A stretch of 64,000 bases of DNA from Caulobacter hibisci. Lineage in GTDB: Bacteria; Pseudomonadota; Alphaproteobacteria; Caulobacterales; Caulobacteraceae. The stretch covers positions 219,017-283,016 of the forward strand of contig NZ_JADWOX010000005.1 in the NCBI RefSeq assembly GCF_016135805.1, given 5' to 3'. Below are positions 8,008 through 18,554 of the stretch, in pieces. The position numbers and the translations under genes were made by a program. Under the pieces are notes generated by a model. That model was not told the origin of the DNA, did not search any database, and worked only from the letters and a program-made list of their open reading frames with translations. Position 1 is the first letter of the stretch. Every line of letters starts with the position of its first letter.

Positions 8008-8916
8008 TCAGGCCGGACGCCCGATCCGCTTGATTTCCCAGTCCAGCTGCCCCCCGGTCTTGGCCAGCACGTCGGCGCGGACGGTGTCGCCCAGGCCTTC
8101 CAGGTCGGCCGCCGAGGCCTCGCCGGTGTTGATCAGGAAGTTGCTGTGCAGCGGGCTGAACATCGCCCCGCCGAACGGCTTGCCGCGCCAGCCGGCCTCG
8201 TCGACCAGTTTCCACGACGAGTGACCCGGCGGGTTCTTGAAGGTCGAGCCGCCGGTCTTTTCGCGGATCGGCTGGGTGGTCTCGCGACGCGACGTGATCT
8301 CGCTCATGCGCGCCTTGATCGCCGCCGGCTCGTCGGCGGCTCCCTCGTAGATCGCATCAAGCACGATGACCGTCTCGCCGTCCTGCAGGGCGCTGTGACG
8401 GTAGGTGTAGTGCAGGTCCTCGACCGGCAGTTCACTCACCTGGCCGGCGCGGTCCATGACGCGCACCGACTTGACCACGTTGACGGTCTCCGAGCCGTAG
8501 CAGCCGGCGTTCATGATCACCGCGCCGCCGATCGTGCCGGGGATGCCGGCGTAGAACTCCAGCCCCGCGATGCCGGCTTCCGCCGCCTTGCGGGCGAGGA
8601 TGGCGTCGGGAACGGCCGAGCCGGCCTTGATCCGATTGTCGCCCAGGGCCTCGACGCCGTTGAAGCCCTTGCCCAGGCGGATGATCACGCCCTCGACGCC
8701 GCCGTCGCGGACCAGCAGGTTCGAGCCGACGCCGATGGCCATCACCGGCACGGCCGGATCCAGGGCCTTCAGGAAGTCGGCCAGATCCTGCTCGTCGGCC
8801 GGCAGGAACACCACGTCGGCCGGCCCGCCGACGCGGAACCAGGTGAACGGGGCCAAGGCCTCGTCGATCAGCAGCTTGCCGCGTACGGCGGGGAGATTGA
8901 CTTTCCAGGCGGTCAT
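8008..8916 (-). CDS. murB: UDP-N-acetylenolpyruvoylglucosamine reductase MurB
   Basis: This 302-residue FAD enzyme makes UDP-N-acetylmuramate from the enolpyruvyl intermediate in peptidoglycan synthesis. FAD-binding motifs are [11 protein letters not shown] near residue 25, [11 protein letters not shown] and [18 protein letters not shown]. Catalytic region motifs are YTYRHS and GGSTFKNP (the serine of GGSTFKNP is the proton donor). It fits a type I MurB. Its ATG overlaps the TGA of an upstream 159-residue gene by 4 bases (ATGA), so translation is coupled. It is third in the unit murC - 159-aa gene - murB. Confidence 0.96.
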   Translation of the reverse strand: MTAWKVNLPAVRGKLLIDEALAPFTWFRVGGPADVVFLPADEQDLADFLKALDPAVPVMAIGVGSNLLVRDGGVEGVIIRLGKGFNGVEALGDNRIKAGSAVPDAILARKAAEAGIAGLEFYAGIPGTIGGAVIMNAGCYGSETVNVVKSVRVMDRAGQVSELPVEDLHYTYRHSALQDGETVIVLDAIYEGAADEPAAIKARMSEITSRRETTQPIREKTGGSTFKNPPGHSSWKLVDEAGWRGKPFGGAMFSPLHSNFLINTGEASAADLEGLGDTVRADVLAKTGGQLDWEIKRIGRPA

Positions 8917-9392
8917 TTGTCGAAGAAATCTTGAATTTGTTGAAGACGTTGAAGGTTCTTAGCCGATTGGCGCGATCTCCAAGCGGCATCGACGCGGCCG
9001 AGGAGTTCCTCTTGCACCCGACTCGTAGAGACATGATGCGCTAAAGCCATGAGGCCTATGTCTGTGCTCGGCTTTGTCAGCAGCTCCAAAACGCCCTCCG
9101 GATCGATCACGACGTCGCCTTGCTCGACAAGGCTCGGCGCCCAGCTTTCCGTGACCTTCACGAACAGTGCTTCGAGCACGACTGCTGGGTCAGAGCTCTC
9201 GACGAGAAGATCGACATCGTCCTTCTCGCTGTAGGTCAGCCTCAAGCTTTCGGCGTCCGCGCCCAGGCTAATCCTGTAGCCGCCGCGATCAGGGCCATCG
9301 CAATTCGCTAGAAGGTCGATCGGCGCTCCCATGACCGTGGCGATGCGGTGCATTTCATCGCGTAGGTCGGTCAGGGAGATCGTTTGATTCAC
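8913..9392 (-). CDS. Immunity-like (Imm61/Imm63-like?) protein inside the mur operon
   Basis: This 159-residue soluble protein has no clear assignment. The layout GGYRISLG...[20 protein letters not shown]...[12 protein letters not shown] and the ending [18 protein letters not shown] resemble immunity proteins of the Imm61/Imm63 type. This is a by-eye impression, not a profile hit. It starts at GTG 9392, overlapping the murC stop by 4 bases (GTGA), and its TGA overlaps the murB ATG by 4 bases, so it is coupled on both sides. Base composition is lower than its neighbours (34 of 60 GC at 9181-9240 by hand count). No toxin gene is adjacent. It may be a recruited orphan immunity gene or an unrelated cell-envelope accessory. 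Confidence 0.5.
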   Translation of the reverse strand: MNQTISLTDLRDEMHRIATVMGAPIDLLANCDGPDRGGYRISLGADAESLRLTYSEKDDVDLLVESSDPAVVLEALFVKVTESWAPSLVEQGDVVIDPEGVLELLTKPSTDIGLMALAHHVSTSRVQEELLGRVDAAWRSRQSAKNLQRLQQIQDFFDK

Positions 9393-10807
9393 TTCGCCAG
9401 CGCTTCCAGCTGGCCCGGCAGGGCGTAGGCCCAGGAGGTGATGTCCCCGGCCCCCAGCAGCACCACCAGGTCGCCGCTCGTGGCTTCCGCCGCGATCAGG
9501 GCCGGCAGGGCCGCCGGGCTTTCCAGCGGCAGGGCCCGGCGGTGGCCGAACTTCTTGAGGCCCTCGACCAGGTGGTCGCGATCGACCCCCTCGATCGGCT
9601 GCTCGCCGGCCGTGTAGACGTCGGCGACGACCACTGTGTCGGCGTCGTTGAAGCAGCTGCTGAACTCGGTCATCAGGTCGCGCAGGCGGGTGTAGCGGTG
9701 CGGCTGGACCACGGCGATCACCTTGCCCTGGCTGACCGCGCGGGCGGCCTTGAGCACGGCGGCGATCTCGACCGGGTGGTGGCCGTAGTCGTCGACCACG
9801 CGGATGCCATTGGCGACGCCCGTGGTCGTGAACCGGCGCTTGACCCCGCCGAAGGCCGCCAGACCCGCGCGGATGCCCTCGGCGTCGACGCCCAGCTCGC
9901 GGGCCACGGCCACGGCGGCGGTGGCGTTGAGCACGTTATGGTGGCCAGCCATCGGCATCTTCAGGCCTTCGTAGCGGATCGTCTCGCCCTCCAGCGGCGA
10001 GATGGCGATGTCGAAGCTGGCGCCCTCGGGGCCCATCTCGACGTTGGAGACGCGCACTTCCGCCTGCGGGTTGGTGCCGTAGGTGACCAGGCGGCGGTTC
10101 TCGATCCGCGAGGTCAGGGCCTGCACTTCCGGATGGTCGGTGCAGACGGCGGCGAAACCGTAGAACGGGATGTTCTCGATGAAGTCCTGGAAGCCCTTCT
10201 TCACCGCGTCGAAGTCGCCCCAGTGATCCAGGTGCTCGGCGTCGATATTGGTGACGATGGCCACCGTCGACTTCAGCTTCAGGAACGAGCCGTCGCTCTC
10301 GTCGGCCTCGACGACGATCCAGTCGCCCTCGCCGACCTTGGCGTTGGTGCCGTAGGCGTTGATGATGCCGCCGTTGACCACGGTCGGGTCCAGGCCGCCG
10401 GCGTCGAGCAGGGCCGCGACCATCGAGGTCGTGGTCGTCTTGCCATGCGTGCCGCCCACGGCCACGGAAAACTGAAGGCGCATCAGCTCGGCCAGCATCT
10501 CGGCGCGGCGAACCAGCGGCAGGCGCTTGTCGCGGCCGGCGGCCATCTCGACGTTGTCGGCCTTGATCGCCGTCGAATAGACGATCGCCGAAGCGCCTTC
10601 GACGTTGCTGGCGTCCTGGCCGATGAAGATGCGCGCGCCCAGCTTCTCGAGCCGCTCGGTGTTGGCGCTGGCTTTCGCATCACTGCCCTGCACGGTGTAG
10701 CCGATGCGGATCATGATCTCGGCGATGCCGGACATGCCGATGCCGCCGATGCCGATGAAGTGCACGGGGCCGAGTTCGAAGGGGACGGGGCGTCGACGCT
10801 GGATCAT
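9389..10807 (-). CDS. murC: UDP-N-acetylmuramate--L-alanine ligase MurC
   Basis: This 472-residue cytoplasmic ligase adds L-alanine to UDP-MurNAc using ATP. An N-terminal Rossmann-like domain ([16 protein letters not shown]) is followed by the Mur ligase P-loop [12 protein letters not shown] and the central domain motif [12 protein letters not shown]. Later motifs are [26 protein letters not shown] and [10 protein letters not shown]. Length is typical. It diverges from lepA, with about 100 bases between the starts, and is the first gene of the unit that continues into the 159-aa gene and murB. Confidence 0.97.
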   Translation of the reverse strand: MIQRRRPVPFELGPVHFIGIGGIGMSGIAEIMIRIGYTVQGSDAKASANTERLEKLGARIFIGQDASNVEGASAIVYSTAIKADNVEMAAGRDKRLPLVRRAEMLAELMRLQFSVAVGGTHGKTTTTSMVAALLDAGGLDPTVVNGGIINAYGTNAKVGEGDWIVVEADESDGSFLKLKSTVAIVTNIDAEHLDHWGDFDAVKKGFQDFIENIPFYGFAAVCTDHPEVQALTSRIENRRLVTYGTNPQAEVRVSNVEMGPEGASFDIAISPLEGETIRYEGLKMPMAGHHNVLNATAAVAVARELGVDAEGIRAGLAAFGGVKRRFTTTGVANGIRVVDDYGHHPVEIAAVLKAARAVSQGKVIAVVQPHRYTRLRDLMTEFSSCFNDADTVVVADVYTAGEQPIEGVDRDHLVEGLKKFGHRRALPLESPAALPALIAAEATSGDLVVLLGAGDITSWAYALPGQLEALAK

Positions 10808-10909
10808 GGGGTCGGATTAGACGATTTGGCGCGCCGCGTGAACGGGGTCGATGACGCAAACCCGTCACGGGCCCTCGCGAAGCGGGCCAAATGTGATAGA
10901 CGCACGCGA

Positions 10910-12718
<1,809 letters not shown>

Positions 12719-12763
12719 TCGGCGGGGCTTTCGCCCCTCCCCTGTGTAAAACCAGATCCGACG

Positions 12764-12798
12764 ACCGCGGCCATCCCTGGATGAGCCGCGGTTTTCGT
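12764..12798 (+). terminator. Rho-independent terminator after lepA
   Basis: Arms ACCGCGGC (12764-12771) and GCCGCGGT (12785-12792) form a perfect 8-bp stem with a 13-base loop, followed by TTTCGTTT. It lies 45 bases past the lepA stop, between convergent genes. Confidence 0.75.
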
Positions 12799-12803
12799 TT
12801 CGG

Positions 12804-13358
12804 TCAAGACTTGCGGGCGACCAGGATCGTCAGGGCGGCGTCGCCGGCGCCGGAGATCTGCACCACATGGTCGCCGGGCGTCAGGTCGAAGCTGACGATC
12901 TTGCGGACGCTCGAGCAGGCCGGCCCGTGGCCGTGGCCCACCGAACGCAGCGCCGCGCCGTCCTTCAGCACGTCGATCCAGGCGGCCGAGCCCAGGGCCA
13001 CGGCGTAGACGCCGGCCGTTTCGACCCGCAGGTAGAACAGCCCGCCCCAGCTGGCGACGTCGCCCGCCTTTTCTGGCGAGCTGGGATAGGCCACGTCCGG
13101 CGTCGGCGACAGGGCCGCGGCATAGGCCTGGCCGGGGACGAGCGCCGCTTTGGACAAGCCCGCAGTCGAGGTCGCCGCCGCAAGCGGGGCCCGGGCCGAC
13201 CAGGCGGCCAGTTCTGGCGGCAGGCTGGCCTCGGCGCCGGCGCCGGCGCAGGCAGGCGCGGCCGGGGTCGGCGTGGCCTGGGCGAACGCGGCCGGCCCGG
13301 TCAGGGCCAGACCGGCCGCCAGCAGCGGCGCGGCGAAAGAAGCGAACCGGGGAAGCAT
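12804..13358 (-). CDS. Secreted protein of unknown function with beta-rich C-terminal domain
   Basis: This is a 184-residue precursor. The start at 13358 is chosen because GGAG lies 8 bases upstream. A signal peptide (hydrophobic LLAAGLALTGPAAFAQA, cleavage near residue 27) is followed by an Ala/Pro-rich linker. The second half (GGLFYLRVETAGVYAVALGSAAWIDVL and following) looks like a beta-sandwich and ends in ALTILVARKS. C61-region and C-terminal cysteines (APACAG, HGPACSS) could form a disulphide in the periplasm. No function is recognised. It is convergent with lepA and divergent from the GST gene. Confidence 0.7.
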   Translation of the reverse strand: MLPRFASFAAPLLAAGLALTGPAAFAQATPTPAAPACAGAGAEASLPPELAAWSARAPLAAATSTAGLSKAALVPGQAYAAALSPTPDVAYPSSPEKAGDVASWGGLFYLRVETAGVYAVALGSAAWIDVLKDGAALRSVGHGHGPACSSVRKIVSFDLTPGDHVVQISGAGDAALTILVARKS

Positions 13359-13477
13359 GGCGATCTCCGTTATGCAGCCCCAATACATAACGAGTCGCGC
13401 CGGCGCATCCGACCATTTTTCAGCAGCGCACCCGGCGGCGGCGGTGCTAGGTATCGCGGCGATTGCAGGAGGACCGC

Positions 13478-14104
13478 ATGCTCAAGATCCTCGGCCGCAC
13501 CTCGTCGCTGAACGTGCGCAAGGTGCTGTGGACTTGCGACGAGCTGGGCCTGGCCTATGAGCGCGAGGACTGGGGGGCGGGCTACGCCTCGACGAAGGAT
13601 CCGGCCTTCCTGGCGCTCAATCCCAACGCCCTGGTGCCGGTGATCCTCGACGAGCACGGGCCACTGTGGGAATCCAACACCATCTGCCGCTACCTGGCCT
13701 CGCGCCACGATATCGGCCAGGCCTTGCTGCCCAATGAGCCCCGCGCCCGGGCCGGGGTCGAGCAGTGGATGGACTGGCAGGCGACCGAGCTCAACACCGC
13801 CTGGCGCTACGCCTTCGCCGGCCTCGTGCGCCGTATGCCGGGCTTCGACGATCCCGAGCAGATCGCCGCCAGCGTCCGCGCCTGGAACGCCGCCATGACG
13901 GTGCTGGAGCGCCAGCTCGACCGCACCGGCGCCTTCGCGGCCGGCGAGGCCTTCACCCTGGCCGACATCGTGCTGGGCGTTTCCGTCCACCGCTGGGCCG
14001 CCTCCCCCATCGACCGCGACATGCTGCCGGCGGTCGCAGCCTACTATGTGCGCCTGCGCGGTCGCGCCGCCTTCGGGCCGTGGGCGCTGGACGAGGTTCC
14101 CTGA
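13478..14104 (+). CDS. Glutathione S-transferase family protein
   Basis: This 208-residue cytosolic protein has a thioredoxin-like N-terminal domain (LKILGRTSSLNVRKVLWTCD, then NPNALVPVI and a WESNTICRYLA stretch that fits the gamma-glutamyl-binding region) and an all-helical C-terminal domain with FTLADIVLGV. S8/S9 region residues near SSLNV are the likely catalytic position. The start at 13478 is set by AGGAGG 5-10 bases upstream, excluding a 5-codon longer version. Substrate is unknown. Confidence 0.9.
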   Translation: MLKILGRTSSLNVRKVLWTCDELGLAYEREDWGAGYASTKDPAFLALNPNALVPVILDEHGPLWESNTICRYLASRHDIGQALLPNEPRARAGVEQWMDWQATELNTAWRYAFAGLVRRMPGFDDPEQIAASVRAWNAAMTVLERQLDRTGAFAAGEAFTLADIVLGVSVHRWAASPIDRDMLPAVAAYYVRLRGRAAFGPWALDEVP

Positions 14105-14172
14105 GGCCCCTCGCCTCGGCGCCGCTTCCAGCAGACGGGACGCGGGGCGCCTGGGCGTGCTAAAGCGCCCGG

Positions 14173-14349
14173 ATGACCGACGAGATTAACGACGCTCCGC
14201 CGAACGAAACCCCGATGCAGCGCGCCCTGCGCCTGAAGAAGGCCGCCCAGGGCCGCCATGGCCATGGCGCCAAGGCCTCCAGCGGCAAGGTCGATCGGGC
14301 CGACGCCGCCGCCCCGACCGGCAAGTCCCGCCCCTGGATGACGCGCTAG
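14173..14349 (+). CDS. Small basic protein of 58 residues, unknown function
   Basis: This short frame begins MTDEINDAPPNETPMQRAL and continues with a lysine-rich stretch (RLKKAAQG), a His/Gly run (RHGHGAK) and a Pro/Trp ending (KSRPWMTR). It fills the space between the GST and GNAT genes, 12 bases before the latter, in the same direction, and the residue use is protein-like. No family is recognised. A cotranscribed small cytosolic protein is the simplest reading; translation is not proven. Confidence 0.6.
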   Translation: MTDEINDAPPNETPMQRALRLKKAAQGRHGHGAKASSGKVDRADAAAPTGKSRPWMTR

Positions 14350-14361
14350 GGTCCAGATTCC

Positions 14362-14859
14362 ATGACCATCCGCCTCGAACGCCCCGAAGACATCGCCGCC
14401 ATCGGCGCGGTGACCACGGCCGCGTTCGAGGGCCGCCCCTACAGCAGCCAGACCGAGGCCCTGATCGTCGACGCCCTGCGCGCGGCCGGGGCCCTGTCGC
14501 TGTCGTTGGTGGCCCAGGCGGACGACGGCGAGATCGTCGGCCATATCGCCTTCTCGCCGGTCGACATCGCGATCTCGGCCGGCGACTGGTACGGCCTGGG
14601 CCCCGTCTCGGTGGCGCCCGGCCGCCAGAAGGAAGGCCACGGCCAGGCCCTGATCCGCGAGGGACTGGAGCGACTGCAGGCCATGGGCGCGGCTGGCTGC
14701 GTGCTGCTGGGCTCTCCGCTCTACTATGCCCGTTTCGGCTTCGAGACCGACGAGGCCCTGACCTACGGCGGCGAAGCCTCGCCCTACCTGCAGCGCCTGG
14801 TCTTCAAGGGCCGCCCGCCGCGCGGGTCGGTGACCTATCACATGGCGTTCGGGGCTTAG
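14362..14859 (+). CDS. GNAT family N-acetyltransferase
   Basis: This 165-residue acetyltransferase resembles the YhbS group. The acetyl-CoA pyrophosphate-binding motif is VAPGRQKEGHGQALIREG (about residues 91-108). It is preceded by the beta strand GHIAFSPVDI and followed by GCVLLGSPLYYARFGFE, a pattern typical of the family. It starts 12 bases after the 58-aa gene. It would transfer an acetyl group to a small amine or protein; the target is unknown. Confidence 0.88.
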   Translation: MTIRLERPEDIAAIGAVTTAAFEGRPYSSQTEALIVDALRAAGALSLSLVAQADDGEIVGHIAFSPVDIAISAGDWYGLGPVSVAPGRQKEGHGQALIREGLERLQAMGAAGCVLLGSPLYYARFGFETDEALTYGGEASPYLQRLVFKGRPPRGSVTYHMAFGA

Positions 14860-14868
14860 GGCCCTCCC

Positions 14869-15999
14869 CTACTTCCCCACGAACCACGCCTTCAGCCGCT
14901 CAACCTCCGCCGGGCTGACCGGGATCACCGCCCCGTGCTTGGGGCTCTGGAAGTTGGTCGCCTTCATCGGCGAGCCCGGGTCGTTGAAACGGCCCAGGTT
15001 CCTGTAGTGAACGAAGTCGGTGGTCTCCGAGAAGCCCATGTTGTTCGGCTTGGCTCCGAACACGTCGTACATCAAGACATAGGCGCCACTCCCCGCCCGC
15101 CGCCACAGGGTCGGGGCCTCGGCGGCGACGGCTTCGGGATCGATCTTGCCGGGCTCATAGACATAGCCGCCGGTCAGGCTCTTCGACGTCGCGTGGCGGA
15201 TGCCGGCGGGCTTGTCGTAGCCCACCGCGAACAGATGGTAGGTGTCGCCGACCTTGGTGATGTCGCCGTCGATCAGGCTCTGGGCCGGGTCGGGATGGGC
15301 CAGCAGCGGCTTGGGCTGGGTGGTCAGGGTGGTGAAGGCCTCATCGGCATAGGCGTAGGCCAGAGAGTTGCGGCCCGCGCCGACCCGGGTCGTGAAATAG
15401 ACCATCATCGCCTTGCGCTCGGGATCGTAGATCGTCTCGGGCGCCCAGGCGCAGCCGATGTCGCCCAGCTGCGGAAACAGCTTGTCGACCCGCACGATGG
15501 CGTGGGTCCAGTGAACCAGGTCGTACGACTTCATCAGGATCAGGGCTCGGTTGTTGCCCCAGCCGTAGTCCTTTTCCGGCCGCTCCCACGGATCGGCGCG
15601 CAGGCCCTTCTGCTTGGCGTAGATGTGCAGGTCGGTCAGGGCCAGGTAGAAGGCGCCGTCGGGGCCGCGCACGATATGCGGATCGCGCACGCCCTTCTGC
15701 TCGGCCACGCCCTCGCCGCGCAGCACCGGCTCGCCATTGTTGACGTCGGTGAAGACGTAGCCGTCGGGCGAGGTGGCGAAGTGGACCGAGTGGGTCTCGT
15801 CCTTGAAATAGACCATCAGATAGGCGGTCTGGGCCGAGGCGGGCGGAATGGCCTTGCGGGCGGAGGGCTTGAGGCTGGAGACGATCTCGACCTGCTTGCC
15901 CGTGGGAGCGGCCAAGGCAGGCGTCGTGCCCAGCAACGCCAGCGCCAGGGCCGATGCGCAGATGCCGAGCGAGCGCCGGCGCCAGGCGTTGAAGCCCAT
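14869..15999 (-). CDS. Secreted glycoside hydrolase family 43-like protein
   Basis: This 376-residue precursor has a signal peptide (RRRSLGICASALALALLGTT...ALAAP). The mature part has the blades of a five-bladed beta-propeller: AYLMVYFKDETHSVHFATS, RDPHIVRGPDGAFYLALTD, CAWAPETIYDPERKAMMVYF and SLIDGDITKVGDTYHLFAVG. The APE glutamate and the RDPH aspartate fit GH43 catalytic and modulating positions. GH43 enzymes remove arabinose or xylose units from plant polysaccharide. The start at 15999 has GGGGAGG upstream. It stands alone, so the sugar substrate is unknown. Confidence 0.8.
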   Translation of the reverse strand: MGFNAWRRRSLGICASALALALLGTTPALAAPTGKQVEIVSSLKPSARKAIPPASAQTAYLMVYFKDETHSVHFATSPDGYVFTDVNNGEPVLRGEGVAEQKGVRDPHIVRGPDGAFYLALTDLHIYAKQKGLRADPWERPEKDYGWGNNRALILMKSYDLVHWTHAIVRVDKLFPQLGDIGCAWAPETIYDPERKAMMVYFTTRVGAGRNSLAYAYADEAFTTLTTQPKPLLAHPDPAQSLIDGDITKVGDTYHLFAVGYDKPAGIRHATSKSLTGGYVYEPGKIDPEAVAAEAPTLWRRAGSGAYVLMYDVFGAKPNNMGFSETTDFVHYRNLGRFNDPGSPMKATNFQSPKHGAVIPVSPAEVERLKAWFVGK

Positions 16000-16136
16000 C
16001 GGTAGTCCTCCCCTGACGCGTGGGCTTTCCCACCGCGGGGCCATTTGTCTGACTTATTCCCGGAAGCGCAAGCGCCGACGTTGTGGGCGTGCTCGCGGGG
16101 CGCTAGCTAGAGAACCGCATTTTGCAGGAGTCGGCT

Positions 16137-16286
16137 TTGCGCCTCACCCTTTCGCTCGCCGTGCTGCTGGTCATGACCGGCTGCACGACCATCACCTACA
16201 ACTGCAATGTCCCGGGCAGCTGTCCGGGCGTGCAGAAGGCGGGGCTGTCGGCGACGCTGATCAACAAGCCTGAGGCCCGGCCGTAA
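16137..16286 (+). CDS. Small putative lipoprotein (49 residues)
   Basis: This frame starts at TTG 16137 with AGGAG 6 bases upstream: MRLTLSLAVLLVMTGC, then TTITYNCNVPGSC and a short tail. The hydrophobic leader ends in MTGC, which fits a lipobox, so Cys16 could be lipidated; two further cysteines follow. It lies between the GH43 and flhA genes, divergent from the former. The TTG start makes it easy to miss. It is plausible but unproven. Confidence 0.5.
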   Translation: MRLTLSLAVLLVMTGCTTITYNCNVPGSCPGVQKAGLSATLINKPEARP

Positions 16287-16293
16287 AGCCGGC

Positions 16294-18411
16294 CTAGACC
16301 ATCCCCACCGTCTTCAGACGGGCGCGGGGGTGGATCTCGTTCTGGCTCATCACCACGGTCTGGCCGCGGAAGCGCTCGATGATCGAGCGCACGTAGGGCC
16401 GGATGGCCGGGCTGGTCAGCAGCACCGGCGACTCGCCCTGCAGGGCGGCGCGCTCGAAGGTGTCGCGGACGCCGCGGATGAACTCCTGCAGGCGCGAGGG
16501 GGCCAGGGCCAGCTGCTTGTCCTCGCCGGGGCCGATCAAGGCTTCGGCGAAGGCCTGCTCCCAGTCGCCCGACAGGGTGATGATCGGCAGGGCGCCGTCG
16601 TCGCCGCGATTGACCCAGCACAGCTGGCGGGCCAGGCGGGCGCGGACCTGCTCGACCAGCTGGGTGACCGAGCTGGTGTGCGGGGCGGCCTCGCCGATGC
16701 CTTCCAGGATCTGCGGCAGGTCGCGGATCGACACGCGCTCCTTCAGCAGGGCCTGCAGCACGCGCTGGATCGTGGCGGCGTTGACCACCGACGGGATCAT
16801 GTCGTCGACCAGCTTCTTCTGGTTCTCCGGCAGCTCCTTCAGCAGCTTCTGCACCTCGGCGTAGGAGAGCAGGTCGGCCATGTTCTCCTTGAGGATCTCG
16901 GTCAGGTGCGTGGTCAGCACGGTGGCCGGATCGACGACGGTGTAGCCGCGGAAGGTGGCTTCCTCGCGCAGGTCGTCCGAAACCCAGGTGGCCGGCAGGC
17001 CGAAGGCGGGCTCGCGCACGTGCTCGCCCGGCAGCTCCACCTGGCCGCCGCGCGGGTCCATGGCCATCAGGTGGCCCAGGCGCACTTCGCCCAGGCCCGC
17101 TTCCATCTCCTTGATGCGGATGGCGTAGCCCTGGTTGGCCAGGCGCATGTTGTCGAGAATGCGCACGGGCGGCATGACGAAGCCGAACTCGGTGGCCAGG
17201 GTCTTGCGCAGGGCGCGGATCTGGTCGGTCAGGCGGCGGCCTTCCAGGTCGTTGATCAGGGTCAGCAGGCCGTAGCCCAGCTCGATCTTGACGTCGTCGA
17301 TGGCCAGGGCCGCGCTGATCGGCTCTTCCTCGGGCTCGGACGGCGCGTCGGCGGCGGCCTGGGCCGCCGCCGCGGCCGCCTCCTTGGCCGGGGCCAGCTT
17401 TGCCGCCTGGGCCCTCCGATAGGCCAGATAGCCAGCGCCGACCGCCAGGCCGGCGAAGGGCAGGATCGGCATGCCGGGGATCAGGGCGATGACGCCCGAC
17501 GAGGCCGAGACCATGCCCAGGGCGACCGGGTTCATGGCCAGCTGGGTGGTCAGGGCCTTGTCGGCGCTGCCTTCGACGCCGGCCTTGGAGACCACCAGAC
17601 CGGCGGCGATCGAGATGATCAGGGCCGGGATCTGGCTGACCAGGCCGTCGCCGATGGTCATCAGGGTGTAGGTCGAGGCCGCCTCGCCGATCGGCACCTT
17701 GTGCTGCACGACGCCGATCAGGATGCCGCCGACGATGTTGATGCCGGTGATGATCAGGCCGGCGACGGCGTCGCCCTTCACGAACTTGCTGGCGCCGTCC
17801 ATGGCGCCGAAGAAGGTGCTTTCCTGCTCCAGCTCCTTGCGGCGGAGCTTGGCGCCTTCCTGGTCGATCAGGCCGGTCGACAGGTCGGCGTCGATGGCCA
17901 TCTGCTTGCCGGGCATGGCGTCCAGGGTGAAGCGGGCCGCGACTTCAGCGATCCGGCCCGAACCCTTGGTGACGACCATGAAGTTCACCACCACCAGGAT
18001 GATGAAGACGATGACGCCGATGACGAAGTTGCCCTGCATCATCAGGTTGCCGAAGGCGGCGATGACCGCGCCGGCCCCGTGGCCGCCCTCGTGACCATTG
18101 CCCAGGATCAGGCGGGTCGAGGCGATGTTGAGGCCCAGGCGATACAGGGTCGCGACCAGCAGGACGGTCGGGAACGAGGTGAATTCCAGCGGCTTCTTGA
18201 TCAGCACCGCCGTCATCAGGATCAGCACCGAGCCGGTCAGCGACACGGCCAGCAGGATGTCCAGCAGGAACGGCGGGACCGGCAGGATCAGCAGGACGAT
18301 GATGCCGACGACGCCGACGGCCAGGCCCATCTCGCCGCGCAGAATGCCTTCCCACAGCGACTTGGCGCTGGGCAGGGAGGTTCCGGCCTTGGGGGCGGCG
18401 GCGTCAGCCAT
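16294..18411 (-). CDS. flhA: Flagellar export gate protein FlhA
   Basis: This 705-residue inner-membrane component of the flagellar type III export gate couples proton flow to substrate export. Eight hydrophobic helices occupy about residues 25-330, with FHIPEP-region equivalents RLILGNGHEGG and FVVTKGSGRIAEVAARFTLDAMPGKQMAIDAD. An Ala-rich linker (about 345-365) leads to the cytoplasmic domain that binds chaperone-substrate complexes. Length is normal. In Caulobacter crescentus the equivalent (flbF) is an early class II gene. It is 143 bases downstream of flbD on the same strand and has its own upstream region with a TTAA-N6-TTAG pair (18483-18496), a weak CtrA-like candidate. Confidence 0.97.
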   Translation of the reverse strand: MADAAAPKAGTSLPSAKSLWEGILRGEMGLAVGVVGIIVLLILPVPPFLLDILLAVSLTGSVLILMTAVLIKKPLEFTSFPTVLLVATLYRLGLNIASTRLILGNGHEGGHGAGAVIAAFGNLMMQGNFVIGVIVFIILVVVNFMVVTKGSGRIAEVAARFTLDAMPGKQMAIDADLSTGLIDQEGAKLRRKELEQESTFFGAMDGASKFVKGDAVAGLIITGINIVGGILIGVVQHKVPIGEAASTYTLMTIGDGLVSQIPALIISIAAGLVVSKAGVEGSADKALTTQLAMNPVALGMVSASSGVIALIPGMPILPFAGLAVGAGYLAYRRAQAAKLAPAKEAAAAAAQAAADAPSEPEEEPISAALAIDDVKIELGYGLLTLINDLEGRRLTDQIRALRKTLATEFGFVMPPVRILDNMRLANQGYAIRIKEMEAGLGEVRLGHLMAMDPRGGQVELPGEHVREPAFGLPATWVSDDLREEATFRGYTVVDPATVLTTHLTEILKENMADLLSYAEVQKLLKELPENQKKLVDDMIPSVVNAATIQRVLQALLKERVSIRDLPQILEGIGEAAPHTSSVTQLVEQVRARLARQLCWVNRGDDGALPIITLSGDWEQAFAEALIGPGEDKQLALAPSRLQEFIRGVRDTFERAALQGESPVLLTSPAIRPYVRSIIERFRGQTVVMSQNEIHPRARLKTVGMV

Positions 18412-18500
18412 GGAGAGCCTTATCGCAGTCTATGGGGTCGAACCGTCCCGCTTGAAGCGATTTGGGGCGGCTCGCCATCTCCTTAATCCAAATTAGCCAT

Positions 18501-18535
18501 GTTCGGCGCCGGACCGATCGTCGCGGGCGCCGAAC
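18501..18535 (-). terminator. Hairpin downstream of flbD, possible terminator
   Basis: Perfect 10-bp arms GTTCGGCGCC (18501-18510) and GGCGCCGAAC (18526-18535) enclose a 15-base loop, 20 bases past the flbD stop. There is no clear U-run on the minus-strand transcript, so it may only slow transcription or be a 3' stabiliser before flhA. Confidence 0.45.
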
Positions 18536-18554
18536 GGCGTTACGCACTTAAGGT

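Noticed and set aside
9542..10909. Long N-terminal extension of lepA in an open frame
   Set aside because: It is antisense to murC, has arginine/valine/aspartate-rich shadow composition, and normal LepA length is reached from ATG 10910.
16330..18486. 718-codon frame opposite flhA
   Set aside because: A GC-rich shadow frame; composition dominated by Gln, Asp, Arg and Gly, with the sense strand clearly encoding FlhA.
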